From contig NZ_JAGXCY010000020.1 of the NCBI RefSeq assembly GCF_018310695.1, positions 26,788 to 90,787 on the forward strand: a stretch of 64,000 nucleotides of DNA. Direction: 5' to 3'. The notes beneath the pieces are model-generated. The model did not search any database. It saw only the letters and a list, made by a program, of their open reading frames with translations, and had not been told where the DNA came from. Source of the stretch: Paenibacillus sp. Marseille-Q4541. Its GTDB lineage: Bacteria; Bacillota; Bacilli; Paenibacillales; Paenibacillaceae. The position numbers and the translations under genes are program-made. Numbering within the stretch: position 1 is the stretch's first letter; every line of letters starts with the position of its first letter. Positions 1-7,929 of this stretch are shown piece after piece.

Positions 1-73
1 TAGACTTAAATCGTTTTATCCCAATTCGGAAATCGGTATTGTAGGCTGAGGTCACTTTGAAAGGGTGAGGATT

Positions 74-169
74 CTATTCAGTAAATTCAATGAGAAATGG
101 ATGCGTCTTATTGTCTAATGCCTTGTGGATTCTTTCTTTGAGATTCCCCGAAGTAACGATGAACTTCAT
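74..169 (-). CDS. small ORF, 31 aa, unknown
   Basis: A 31-codon frame starts with ATG behind a strong GGAGG at a normal distance and ends in TAG. It directly follows the stop of the small membrane protein gene upstream, so the two look like one transcription unit. The peptide is hydrophilic with no recognised domain. It could be a genuine small protein or the 5' piece of a longer gene cut by a frameshift. The ribosome binding site is the only real support. Confidence 0.3.
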   Translation of the reverse strand: MKFIVTSGNLKERIHKALDNKTHPFLIEFTE

Positions 170-182
170 TTGAGTAACCTCC

Positions 183-356
183 TCAGACATCTGTTTTATT
201 CACTAATTCTTTTATTTCTTTCATTTCTTTCATCAGTGAACTGAGTCCCTCATTAACTCTCTCATCATTTTCTATTTTTCTTTTCAGCTTTACTTCAATA
301 GATATTAGAGTAATCGTAATAATAAATAGGAATAGGACGATAAGGACCACGCCCAC
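183..356 (-). CDS. small membrane protein with coiled-coil tail, 57 aa
   Basis: A GTG-started frame preceded by a GGGGGG-type ribosome binding site. Residues 2-20 are a continuous hydrophobic membrane segment. The remainder is charged and rich in Lys/Glu, with repeats such as LMKEMKEIKELV that suggest a short cytoplasmic amphipathic helix or coiled coil. It ends 14 bases before the next small ORF and lies just downstream of a GNAT gene. It resembles the many short single-span proteins of unknown role in Bacillaceae. Function not recognised. Confidence 0.5.
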   Translation of the reverse strand: MGVVLIVLFLFIITITLISIEVKLKRKIENDERVNEGLSSLMKEMKEIKELVNKTDV

Positions 357-371
357 AATCTATCCCCCCTT

Positions 372-878
372 TCATCTCAGTTTCTTCGTTAAATAAAGTG
401 CCACATCATCATCAATGGTTACCTGATCTCCATTTGTTATATATCTTTCGCCGTTATGAATTCCCTTGCCATCAGGGACGTATCCACGATTTGCATACAA
501 TATTTGGGCGTTCCCATAATCCGTAAATAATCCAACTCCGATACCGGCAACATCAGAGCGTTCTTTAATAAGTTCCTCCGCTTTATCCATTAATTTCGAG
601 CCAATCCCTTGACGACGAAACTTGATTAACACGTTAAAATCATTAATTTCAGGAATCCCTTGTTCTTTAAAAGAAGGGTAATATGAATCCCATAGAACAT
701 TGACATATCCAGCAAAAGCACCATCAACTTCAGCAATGATCGATATCCGATCCCCGTTTCTCTGTTCATCCAAATATCGAACATATAGTTCAACTGGTTT
801 TTGCCACCCTTGTTCTTTAAACGACTTCGAAATAACTTCAGCATCTCTTTCATTCAGCTCTCTCAAAATAATACCCAT
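372..878 (-). CDS. GNAT family N-acetyltransferase
   Basis: A 168-residue protein of typical GNAT length. The acetyl-CoA binding motif A is visible as RRQGIGSKLM around residues 87-96, after a beta strand ending in FNVLIKF. The C-terminal part has the usual NAQILYANRGY motif of the last core strand and helix. It would transfer an acetyl group from acetyl-CoA to an amine; the substrate cannot be read from sequence. ATG is preceded by AGGAG. The next upstream gene (Nudix) ends 40 bases away, so the two may be co-transcribed. The family call is firm, the specific role unknown. Confidence 0.85.
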   Translation of the reverse strand: MGIILRELNERDAEVISKSFKEQGWQKPVELYVRYLDEQRNGDRISIIAEVDGAFAGYVNVLWDSYYPSFKEQGIPEINDFNVLIKFRRQGIGSKLMDKAEELIKERSDVAGIGVGLFTDYGNAQILYANRGYVPDGKGIHNGERYITNGDQVTIDDDVALYLTKKLR

Positions 879-918
879 CGCATGAATCTCCTACTTTCAC
901 AAAGTTTGATTTACTAAT

Positions 919-1413
919 TTAGTTCCTTACTATACTGTGTTTAGTAAATTTCATCTCTTCAATCATACTTAATTCGGTTTTCAAACACTCCGGATAAATT
1001 TGCATGTCTTTCAACTCTTCGAATGCAAACCACTTAAAAATCAATCTCCCGTTGTCCTCTATGCCTTTAAACTCACCTTTTTGATTAACAATCTCTTGGC
1101 CTTCGGGTAATCTAATAACATAGTAAAATCCGATCTCATGATACTTCTTTCCACTATAATCAAAAAAATCCTCGTTAACATAAACGAGTTTATTAATCTC
1201 TATACGCACACCGAGCTCCTCATAGAACTCCCTGATTAAGGTATCTTCTGTAGCTTCGTTGAATTCCACTCTACCACCCGGTAAATTCCAGAAATCATCA
1301 TCAGCAGTGGTATGTAAAAGAACCCTTCCCCTATCTACGGCAATTCCCGCCACTCTAAAATTAAACTTGATGTCATTCTTCTCAAAAGTAATATTGTTAT
1401 TTTCGTAATTCAT
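919..1413 (-). CDS. Nudix hydrolase
   Basis: A 164-residue protein with a complete Nudix box (GX5EX7REUXEEXGU) at about residues 46-68: GG-RVEFNEATED followed by REFYEELGV. It is expected to hydrolyse a nucleoside diphosphate linked to another moiety with Mg2+. The preceding WNLPGG and the length fit an ADP-ribose/NTP-type cytoplasmic Nudix enzyme, but substrate cannot be assigned. The start has AAGGAGGAG seven bases upstream. A terminator lies upstream at 1462-1496, so this gene begins its own unit, probably with the GNAT gene after it. Confidence 0.9.
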   Translation of the reverse strand: MNYENNNITFEKNDIKFNFRVAGIAVDRGRVLLHTTADDDFWNLPGGRVEFNEATEDTLIREFYEELGVRIEINKLVYVNEDFFDYSGKKYHEIGFYYVIRLPEGQEIVNQKGEFKGIEDNGRLIFKWFAFEELKDMQIYPECLKTELSMIEEMKFTKHSIVRN

Positions 1414-1461
1414 TGTTTCTCCTCCTTATATAGTGAAGTTGGTTGTAATTTATAATGGGAC

Positions 1462-1496
1462 AAAAACCCACCTCAGATAAACTTGGGTGGGTTTTT
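1462..1496 (-). terminator. rho-independent terminator
   Basis: An 11-bp perfect stem (AAAAACCCACC / GGTGGGTTTTT) with a 13-base loop and T-run. It sits downstream of the membrane protein gene on the minus strand and could work in both directions. Confidence 0.8.
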
Positions 1497-1661
1497 GTTA
1501 TTTCATTTTTCCAATTCTTTGGAAGAAAGGAGGATGACAATCCGAGATTTAATCTTAGTTACATTTTACCTTTATTTACAACTATGTACAATTGAATTTT
1601 CGTTTTGTTTCAGCGACTACTCTTTGTATTCTCCGGAAATCGCTTACACTAAAGTCTAATT

Positions 1662-2636
1662 CTATAACTGATACACCCAAATATAGATTGTCATTAAGCC
1701 AACTAGCAACATACAAAAATTCACGCTCACAAATAAACAACGAAGCCATACCGGTTGATGAAGTTGATATAGTGCCTTAGGTTTTCCCTTGCCTTCAATC
1801 AAAAACATGATAAGTAACGTATGAATCACCCAATGACCCACAACCTCAGTAAAACCAAACACTGACGTGGTAAGCATAAATATTCCCGTTAGTATAAGCG
1901 CTGTAAATCTGTTCATAAACCCCAGGATAAGTACCCAGCCTAAAGCAAGTTCAATAAAAGCAGATATCAATACAAACTCGTCTACGGAAAATCCGAATGT
2001 GGGAAGGTTATACTCATAAATAAGTGACTCGGAAAGCCATGGCATCACCATCTTTTCCATAGAAAGCCAAGCTAGTGATATACCTGTAATGGTGTACAGC
2101 GCAGTCAATGCCGATGACCTTAATCGTGTGTTTACGACCAGTAAATAGTATACAATCCCCAAGTAGAAACAGTAGTCGAGTGAATGAAATAAACCGTATT
2201 GAAACACAGCATGTATATACAAAATAGCAATGGCTAATCCACTTAGAGGAAGGAGTCGTTTGTGTAATAAGCTTAAGATCGCGATGATGAGAATTCCGTA
2301 CAACCACCAAGAATCTAGGGCAAATGTAGGTGCTAAATACGAACCTGTGCAAAGTTGTAGCAACAAACCGGTTCCAATACCGATGCGAAAGATCGTCAAT
2401 TGATAGCAGCTAAAGCGATTTAAGAAAATCAAAATTTTGCTCACCCATCTGTTTCGTTCGATTTGTTTGTTGATGATTGTAGCTGACAGCAGAACTAGTA
2501 AGGTGACTCCAAGCCACAACAAAAAACTAGGCGTAATGATGATTTTGATGGGATGTGACTTCCAGTTGCTATCATGTAAAAACCATTTAACATGTGCATA
2601 TAAACGACCTGATATTGAATAGGAAAGCATTGTCAT
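1662..2636 (-). CDS. multi-pass membrane protein, unknown (possibly DoxX/HTTM-like)
   Basis: A 324-residue protein dominated by eight or so hydrophobic segments, with aromatic-rich loops and a short polar N-terminus. Conserved-looking features are a FRIGIGTGLLL segment near residues 83-93 and HWVIHTLLIMFLIEGKG near residues 268-284. These recall DoxX or HTTM-like membrane proteins, but I cannot place it with confidence. ATG follows AAAAGGAG at the right spacing. It is a single gene ending in the terminator at 1462-1496. The role is unknown; location in the cytoplasmic membrane is safe. Confidence 0.55.
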   Translation of the reverse strand: MTMLSYSISGRLYAHVKWFLHDSNWKSHPIKIIITPSFLLWLGVTLLVLLSATIINKQIERNRWVSKILIFLNRFSCYQLTIFRIGIGTGLLLQLCTGSYLAPTFALDSWWLYGILIIAILSLLHKRLLPLSGLAIAILYIHAVFQYGLFHSLDYCFYLGIVYYLLVVNTRLRSSALTALYTITGISLAWLSMEKMVMPWLSESLIYEYNLPTFGFSVDEFVLISAFIELALGWVLILGFMNRFTALILTGIFMLTTSVFGFTEVVGHWVIHTLLIMFLIEGKGKPKALYQLHQPVWLRCLFVSVNFCMLLVGLMTIYIWVYQL

Positions 2637-2889
2637 GTGAAACTCCTTTTACGAAATGGATTGAAATCACATAGAAGGACTTAACGAGGCGGAAGGTAAA
2701 TACATCTTTAACACGTTGTTATCTGAACTAAGTGTTTTTAAATACTGATCATCCCAAGATGATTACTGAAAAATAAACGCAAATTATTTCCATTTATTTT
2801 CCATTTTCTTATTGTAAAACATTATAACGTTATTTCCTATTAGATTTTCGTATTTCTCTATAAATTGCTTCAAAAGTCATATGTATAAT

Positions 2890-2962
2890 GAGTCGCACTG
2901 CCTAACTCTAATGCGGTAAGGCAGTGCAGATGTGTATGGTTTTAATATTAACTCATCCGATT
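2890..2962 (-). repeat. degraded copy of the cassette palindrome
   Basis: An inner hairpin GCACTGCCT / AGGCAGTGC (2895-2903, 2919-2927) is followed by CAGATGTGT and then CATCCGATTTCAGCC. The intact cassette repeat at 62.3 kb also has an inner hairpin followed by CGGATGTGT, and other copies end in CCGATGTCAGC-like sequence. It sits at the 3' end of the isochorismatase-like gene, the position such repeats take elsewhere. There is no T-run, so it is not a simple terminator. The rest of 2637-2890 is AT-rich with no gene seen. Confidence 0.4.
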
Positions 2963-3616
2963 TCAGCCACCTAGTACACTTTCTAAATCTTGTATGAACT
3001 GATTCGTTGAACAGACTTTGACTCCAATGTTTTTGATCTCATCAATTCCTTTACTGTAAACCCCTGAAATAGCGTCTTCTACCATGACCACTTTAAAATC
3101 TCGCTCACTCGCTTCGTAAACGCTTGTTCTTGGACAATTCGGGAAATTGCACCCAGTGAAAATCAAGGTGTCTATATCCTTCTCTCTTAAAAATGTTTCT
3201 AGATTTGTTTTGTAAAACGCTCCCCATCTAGGTTTATATAAAGCCCATTCAGAACTCCCAATCGGTTGTATTGATCCTTGTAATAAATCTTCATAGTCTA
3301 ATTCTTTCGCATTCGTTGGTTTAATTGCACTCACAAGATCCGCTCCTATTGATCCTGGACTAACAATTCCCACTCCAGATTCAATCACTTCTTTTCGGCA
3401 CAAGTCTACATTCGATCCATCTTCTTTATAGATACGAATCACGTGAATAATTGGAATATGAATATTTCTACATACCTCCAAGATACTCTTCATCCGAGGA
3501 ATTACCTCATTCGTTCCTTTGATTTCTGCTACAGCACCAGGCAAACTAAAGTCATTTTGTGTATCTATTGTGATGACAGCACACTTGGTGAGATTAGGTT
3601 TTGTATACTTATTCAT
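2963..3616 (-). CDS. isochorismatase-like cysteine hydrolase
   Basis: A 217-residue alpha/beta hydrolase of the isochorismatase/nicotinamidase superfamily. The catalytic Asp lies in AVITIDTQNDF (about residue 18), the Lys in LYKPRWGAF (about 128) and the nucleophilic Cys in FTGCNFPNCPRTS (about 160). Family members hydrolyse C-N or ether bonds in small amides or isochorismate; the substrate here is unknown. Its ATG shares one base with the stop of the HD-domain gene upstream (TAATG), so the two are translationally coupled and may act in one pathway. Confidence 0.85.
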   Translation of the reverse strand: MNKYTKPNLTKCAVITIDTQNDFSLPGAVAEIKGTNEVIPRMKSILEVCRNIHIPIIHVIRIYKEDGSNVDLCRKEVIESGVGIVSPGSIGADLVSAIKPTNAKELDYEDLLQGSIQPIGSSEWALYKPRWGAFYKTNLETFLREKDIDTLIFTGCNFPNCPRTSVYEASERDFKVVMVEDAISGVYSKGIDEIKNIGVKVCSTNQFIQDLESVLGG

Positions 3617-4236
3617 TAATAAACCACCTTTATCAAATCTTCTCTCGCTTTAATTAGCCATGGATGAACAAGTTTTAATTTATCTCGTTGTTCCCAAATG
3701 TAATTGAGATATATTAGAATTGCTTTGTCTATTTCTAAATTATTGACTCTCTCCCTCATTTCGATTAAATGGGGATGTTCTCCCGGTAGCTTCCAAGAAA
3801 TTTTATCTGCTACGAACAATATCTTTGCCGTCATACTTGCTTGGGCTCTATAAGTTGTATGGCTTTCAATAGCTAGTAAAATTTCTCTATCCGAGATCCC
3901 GAAAATATCTTTGGCCATAAACATGGAAAGCTTTTGATGCACACTTCTATTGTACTTATTCTCTTCTTCAAGAATCTCAATAGACAATTCCTTAGCCACA
4001 TCAAGCATCGTTGATACTGGAATTACGTTACTTATATCATGTAACAGAGAAGCACTGATTACTTGATTCGGATCGATTGTAAATAGATCTGCAATTCTAT
4101 GAGCTTCTGCAGTAACATCCAGCGTATGTTCCAACGTTCTCAGATCCTCATTTATAGTAAAAAATAGTGAGATGTCTCTTTTCAAATCCCCAGATAAGCT
4201 AAAACCATTCGTATATTGATCGAATTGTTTGTTCAT
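3616..4236 (-). CDS. HD-domain hydrolase, YqeK-like
   Basis: A 206-residue HD-superfamily protein. Metal ligands are seen as LLHDIS (about residue 66-71) with further His residues at SVHQKLS and ESHTTYR, followed by KILFVADKISW, the pattern of YqeK-type symmetrical diadenosine tetraphosphate hydrolases. The frame is open to 4317, but the ATG at 4236 has AGGGGCAGG upstream and gives an N-terminus aligning with the paralogue at 59102-59728, so that start is chosen. The paralogue is roughly 35-40 percent identical by eye and travels in a cassette. Dinucleotide phosphatase activity is inferred from the family. Confidence 0.8.
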   Translation of the reverse strand: MNKQFDQYTNGFSLSGDLKRDISLFFTINEDLRTLEHTLDVTAEAHRIADLFTIDPNQVISASLLHDISNVIPVSTMLDVAKELSIEILEEENKYNRSVHQKLSMFMAKDIFGISDREILLAIESHTTYRAQASMTAKILFVADKISWKLPGEHPHLIEMRERVNNLEIDKAILIYLNYIWEQRDKLKLVHPWLIKAREDLIKVVY

Positions 4237-4290
4237 GTTCTGTCCTGCCCCTCGTATTTTATTTTCTGTGAATGTTTCCACATCTACAAC

Positions 4291-4317
4291 ATGACCCCAC
4301 CACAGTGGCAGGGTCAT
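4291..4317. repeat. hairpin upstream of the HD gene
   Basis: ATGACCC ... GGGTCAT with an inner CCAC/GTGG pairing. It lies 55-80 bases upstream of the HD-domain gene start. No T-run follows on the minus strand. It could be an operator or an mRNA leader structure. Confidence 0.3.
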
Positions 4318-4362
4318 TGTAACGCTATTTACTTGAATGAGTAGAGTACGTATGGAAGAGCT

Positions 4363-4461
4363 TTAACGATGATTCCGGAACATATAATTAACGGATAAAA
4401 GTACCTTTCTTAAACCAAACATAACAAAATAGATAATTGCTACATTAAAAGCATAATACAT
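4363..4461 (-). CDS. small membrane peptide, or 3' part of a frameshifted gene (32 aa)
   Basis: The ATG overlaps the stop of the preceding small membrane protein (TAATG). The peptide is hydrophobic for about 20 residues and then basic (FRNHR at its end). Either two tiny membrane peptides are translationally coupled, or a single two-span protein of about 92 residues has suffered a frameshift at 4461. The second reading is attractive because hydrophobicity continues right after the break. Confidence 0.35.
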   Translation of the reverse strand: MYYAFNVAIIYFVMFGLRKVLLSVNYMFRNHR

Positions 4462-4643
4462 TAAACCCCTTGAAGAAACCATCTTATCCCGTCCGCCTCA
4501 TCATGATACTGTGTATAAAATCTAAAGGGGAAACCATATGCTGTTCTGGAAGCACCGTCAGTAGAAAACGTCCCTGGAACAAAAAGGATAGAAAGTAAAG
4601 CGAGCCAGATCGATAGACGTAAAATAAATACATGTATCCTCAT
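4461..4643 (-). CDS. small membrane protein, 60 aa
   Basis: The start ATG is well placed behind GAGGAGGG. Residues 4-24 form a hydrophobic segment, followed by a short external-looking polar stretch with aromatic residues (FPFRFYTQY). It follows the small tyrosine phosphatase gene by 15 bases, so it is in the same operon. The frame stops at the overlap with the next peptide (4363-4461), which may be its displaced C-terminus. Family not recognised. Confidence 0.45.
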   Translation of the reverse strand: MRIHVFILRLSIWLALLSILFVPGTFSTDGASRTAYGFPFRFYTQYHDEADGIRWFLQGV

Positions 4644-4658
4644 TTATTTCTTCCCTCC

Positions 4659-4997
4659 TCATAACGACAATTCTGGTACTTCGATATATTCGGACACTCT
4701 TGATTTTAATATTTCTATTAACTCTTCATCCATAAATCGATAATCATCTGGGATATCAAGGCAGATTACTCTTTTGTTCATTAGATTGTATGAAAATTTA
4801 TTTTTCAGCCTTCTTACATGTTTCTTCTCCATTGCAAAAATAAGATCAGACCAACCAATGAGTCCTTCTGTAACTTTAATTCTTGCTCCTTCTTCAGTTC
4901 CTGCTGATCTAACGTCATATCCATTGTATCGTTCAAAAACTTTTTCAGCTGTTAAACTACGCCATTTATTACGGCTGCAGATAAAGAGTAATTTAAT
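4659..4997 (-). CDS. low-molecular-weight tyrosine phosphatase-like protein with ATT start
   Basis: A 112-codon frame with the CX5R phosphatase loop right at the N-terminus (CSRNKWRS, following KLLFI) and the remaining short fold of this compact family. The frame has a TGA only three codons before the KLLFI strand and no ATG, GTG or TTG at the right place. The best start is ATT at 4997, with AGGTGA about six bases upstream. Homologues begin with M-K-hydrophobic residues at this point. Either ATT is a genuine rare start, giving low expression, or an ATG has mutated and the gene is silenced. An operon with the small membrane protein is likely. Confidence 0.65.
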   Translation of the reverse strand: MKLLFICSRNKWRSLTAEKVFERYNGYDVRSAGTEEGARIKVTEGLIGWSDLIFAMEKKHVRRLKNKFSYNLMNKRVICLDIPDDYRFMDEELIEILKSRVSEYIEVPELSL

Positions 4998-5058
4998 ATC
5001 TTGTCACCTGTTTCCTTATTTTTGTTTTCCGTTAACCCGAAGCATATTCCCGCTCGAT

Positions 5059-5142
5059 CTACGATATAATGCCTTCGTCCATTCCGATCTCTTCTTCTTT
5101 TTTGTTTTGACTACTCATCTCAAATGCAATTACACGTCCCAT
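5059..5142 (-). CDS. small ORF, 27 aa
   Basis: ATG at 5142 follows AGGTGT by five bases. The peptide starts MGRVIAFEM and then becomes very hydrophilic (QNKKEEE), ending in TAG. It lies directly upstream of the tyrosine phosphatase gene. If the TAG is ignored the frame stays open only eight codons more. It may be a leader peptide or a degraded gene start. Confidence 0.3.
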   Translation of the reverse strand: MGRVIAFEMSSQNKKEEEIGMDEGIIS

Positions 5143-5272
5143 ATGTAACACCTCATTTTTTCTAATGATTGTTAATTCTATTTACATTGCTTCTTCATTA
5201 TTGCATAAACATCCTCTAGTCGAATCATCAAAATAGGTAAACTTCTTATTAAGTTGGTTCTATAAAATAAAC

Positions 5273-5302
5273 AAAACCGCCTCCCCTAATGGAAGACGGT
5301 TT
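5273..5302 (-). terminator. rho-independent terminator of gdhA
   Basis: A stem AAACCGTCTTCC / GGGAGGCGGTTT (minus strand) with a short loop and a following TTGTTTATTTT, 40 bases after the gdhA stop. Confidence 0.8.
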
Positions 5303-5341
5303 GTTATTAGCACCTATGAAGATGTAATTAATTTATCTCAA

Positions 5342-6727
5342 TTAAACAACGCCTTGAGCGAGCATAGCGTCTGCTACCTTAATGAAACCTGCGATATTCG
5401 CTCCAGCCACAAGGTTGCCTGTGCAGCCGTACTCATCTGCTGCCTGAACGCAGCTAGTATAAATGTTCTGCATGATCTCATGCAGTTTAGCATCCACTTC
5501 TTCAAATGACCAGGACAACCGCATGCTGTTCTGTGACATTTCAAGTGCGGATACGGCTACTCCGCCAGCGTTAGCCGCTTTAGCCGGTCCGAACAGAACG
5601 TCCTGCTCAAGGAAAAGTTCAATTGCTGCCAGTGTTGAAGGCATGTTAGCTCCTTCACCAATCGCTTTTACTCCACCTTTAATCAGCATTGCAGCGGAAT
5701 GCTCATCAATTTCATTTTGCGTTGCACAAGGAAGTGCGATATCACAAGCAATGGACCAAATTCCTTCACAACCTTCTGTATAAACGGCTTGAGGATGCTC
5801 TTTAACGTATTCACTGATACGTAGACGCTCCACTTCTTTCAAGCGTTTCACGGTCTCCAAATTAATACCTTCTGGATCATAGATGTATCCGCCCGAATCA
5901 CTGCATGCAACAACTTTTGCCCCAAGTTCTTGTGCTTTTTGAATAGCATAAATGGATACATTACCAGAGCCGGATACAACAACTGTACTGTCCTTGAAGC
6001 TCAGTCCTTTAGATTTCAACATCTCATTTACAAAATAAACACAACCGAATCCAGTAGCTTCCTTACGCGCTAAGCTACCTCCATACTGCAGACCTTTACC
6101 AGTTAATACGCCGGATTCATGACTGCTGCGAATGCGTTTATATTGCCCAAACATATAACCAATTTCTCTTGCTCCTACACCAATATCTCCTGCTGGAACA
6201 TCGGAATCTGAACCAATATATTTATAGAGTTCTGTCATGAAGCTCTGTGTAAAACGCATAACTTCAAGATCAGATTTTCCTTTTGGATCAAAGTCAGAAC
6301 CGCCTTTACCGCCGCCGATAGGCAGACCAGTCAAAGCATTTTTGAAGATTTGTTCGAAGCCGAGGAACTTAATGATCCCGGAATAAACGGAAGGATGAAA
6401 ACGAAGACCACCTTTGTACGGACCAAGTGCACTGTTGAACTGAACGCGGAACCCACGGTTAACTTGCACCTTGCCTTGATCATCAACCCAAGGTACACGG
6501 AAAGTGATAATACGTTCTGGTTCAACAAGCTGTTCAAGTAAGCTGTTTTCCCGATATTTAGGATGAGCTGCAATAACAGGAACAAGGGAATCAAGAAATT
6601 CTTTTACAGCTTGATGAAATTCAAACTCCTGTGGATTTCTAGCAACAACGGATTCATAAACCGAATGAACATATTCTGTGGCAGTTAGCTGATCAAGCGC
6701 TGTAGTATCTGTAGTTAGTATGGACAC
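5342..6727 (-). CDS. gdhA: NADP-type glutamate dehydrogenase
   Basis: A 461-residue protein of the usual hexameric GDH length. It catalyses reversible reductive amination of 2-oxoglutarate with ammonium. Seen are the substrate-binding segment PYKGGLRFHP, the catalytic-lysine motif GGGKGGSDFDPKGKS (about residues 136-150), DVPAGDIGVG and the coenzyme fold VVVSGSGNVS. The start is GTG at 6727, eight bases after AAAGGAGTG. It is a single gene with its own terminator and a roughly 220-base upstream region. The sequence resembles the E. coli/Corynebacterium NADP-linked class rather than the Bacillus RocG class. Confidence 0.95.
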   Translation of the reverse strand: MSILTTDTTALDQLTATEYVHSVYESVVARNPQEFEFHQAVKEFLDSLVPVIAAHPKYRENSLLEQLVEPERIITFRVPWVDDQGKVQVNRGFRVQFNSALGPYKGGLRFHPSVYSGIIKFLGFEQIFKNALTGLPIGGGKGGSDFDPKGKSDLEVMRFTQSFMTELYKYIGSDSDVPAGDIGVGAREIGYMFGQYKRIRSSHESGVLTGKGLQYGGSLARKEATGFGCVYFVNEMLKSKGLSFKDSTVVVSGSGNVSIYAIQKAQELGAKVVACSDSGGYIYDPEGINLETVKRLKEVERLRISEYVKEHPQAVYTEGCEGIWSIACDIALPCATQNEIDEHSAAMLIKGGVKAIGEGANMPSTLAAIELFLEQDVLFGPAKAANAGGVAVSALEMSQNSMRLSWSFEEVDAKLHEIMQNIYTSCVQAADEYGCTGNLVAGANIAGFIKVADAMLAQGVV

Positions 6728-6953
6728 TTTTTCAATGCACTCCTTTATTGTGTTAAAGTATGGACTGGTCTATTTGCATAAATCGCATAAAAGTTTGTAG
6801 TTAAATATACAGGAAACTAAATAAAAAAACGAGATGCTAACCTATAAAATCTTTTTTATGATGCTATTAAAATGTTCTATGGATCTATCACTGGATGTAA
6901 AGGATTATTTTTTAATAAATTGTTATCTATTCATAAAAAGGGTATGAATTCCA

Positions 6954-7919
6954 CTATTTTAATCTATCATTTGCATAAATAGCCGCACCGATCATTCCTG
7001 CTCTTCCGCCTAACTGGGCTTCCTGAATCTTACAGGCCTCATTAGATAGCTTTAAAGCATGTTTCGCTGTGGTTTCTCGGACTATATGTAGTAATCGATC
7101 TCCGGCGGCAGACATGCCACCCCCTACAATAATTATTTCAGGATTAAATAAGTTGATTACATTGGATAGACCAAACCCTAGAATTCGCCCCGTTTCATGC
7201 ATAACTTCAATCGCTACTTTATCTCCTAGATCGTAGGCATCAGAAATCATTTTAGCGGTCATTCGACTTGGATCTTGCCCAGTCCATTCTTGAATGATAC
7301 TTTTTTGACCCGTACTGAGTTTTTCAATCAGCGTGTTCACCATACCTACAGCAGAGACATATCTCCCTAAGCAGCCGGAGCTACCACATTTACAAGGACG
7401 CCCTTCTCTATACATATTCATGTGCCCCACTTCCCCCGCACTTGAGGTCTTCCCATACATAACCTTCCCATTACTGATGATTCCGGACCCAAGACCTGTT
7501 CCTAACGTTATTAATACTAGATTGTCGTAACCAATTCCTGACCCATGTCGCCATTCCCCATAGAGATTTACACGTACATCATTATCTATAAAAGTAGGGA
7601 ATTCAAAAAAACGATTCATAATATTGACGACGTGGATGTTTTCCCAGTCAGGAAAATTAGGAGAAAAGATGGAAAGTCCTTCATCTGGATCAAGAAGACC
7701 CGGAATGCCCATCCCCATACATTTGATGTCAGCCAGAGATAAATGAGAGGTTGCTATTAGCTCCGTAATTATGTCTTTCATTTTATTCATTACATGGTTT
7801 GGACCCTTGACTGCTTCCGTGGGCACACTTGTTTCCGCCACCGTCTTATACTCATTATTAAATATAGCCGCTTTGATGTTAGTACCGCCTAGATCAATGC
7901 CTATCGTAAATTCGCTCAT
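6954..7919 (-). CDS. ROK family sugar kinase (glucokinase-like)
   Basis: A 321-residue ROK protein: the N-terminal phosphate loop IGIDLGGTNIKA, the catalytic Asp in FIDNDVRV, the ATP site TLGTGLGSG and the zinc cluster CKCGSSGC. It should phosphorylate glucose or a related hexose with ATP. The residue after the last zinc cysteine is usually Glu in a GCLE motif, but here it reads GCLG, a possible loss of a sugar ligand. The longer frame to 7976 overlaps the GNAT gene; the ATG at 7919 has AGGAGA upstream and gives the standard N-terminus. Follows the GNAT gene by 10 bases. Confidence 0.85.
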   Translation of the reverse strand: MSEFTIGIDLGGTNIKAAIFNNEYKTVAETSVPTEAVKGPNHVMNKMKDIITELIATSHLSLADIKCMGMGIPGLLDPDEGLSIFSPNFPDWENIHVVNIMNRFFEFPTFIDNDVRVNLYGEWRHGSGIGYDNLVLITLGTGLGSGIISNGKVMYGKTSSAGEVGHMNMYREGRPCKCGSSGCLGRYVSAVGMVNTLIEKLSTGQKSIIQEWTGQDPSRMTAKMISDAYDLGDKVAIEVMHETGRILGFGLSNVINLFNPEIIIVGGGMSAAGDRLLHIVRETTAKHALKLSNEACKIQEAQLGGRAGMIGAAIYANDRLK

Positions 7920-7929
7920 ATAAAATCTC

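Noticed and set aside
2895..2927. Hairpin as terminator of the isochorismatase-like gene
   Set aside because: No T-run on the minus strand; sequence fits a degraded cassette repeat better.
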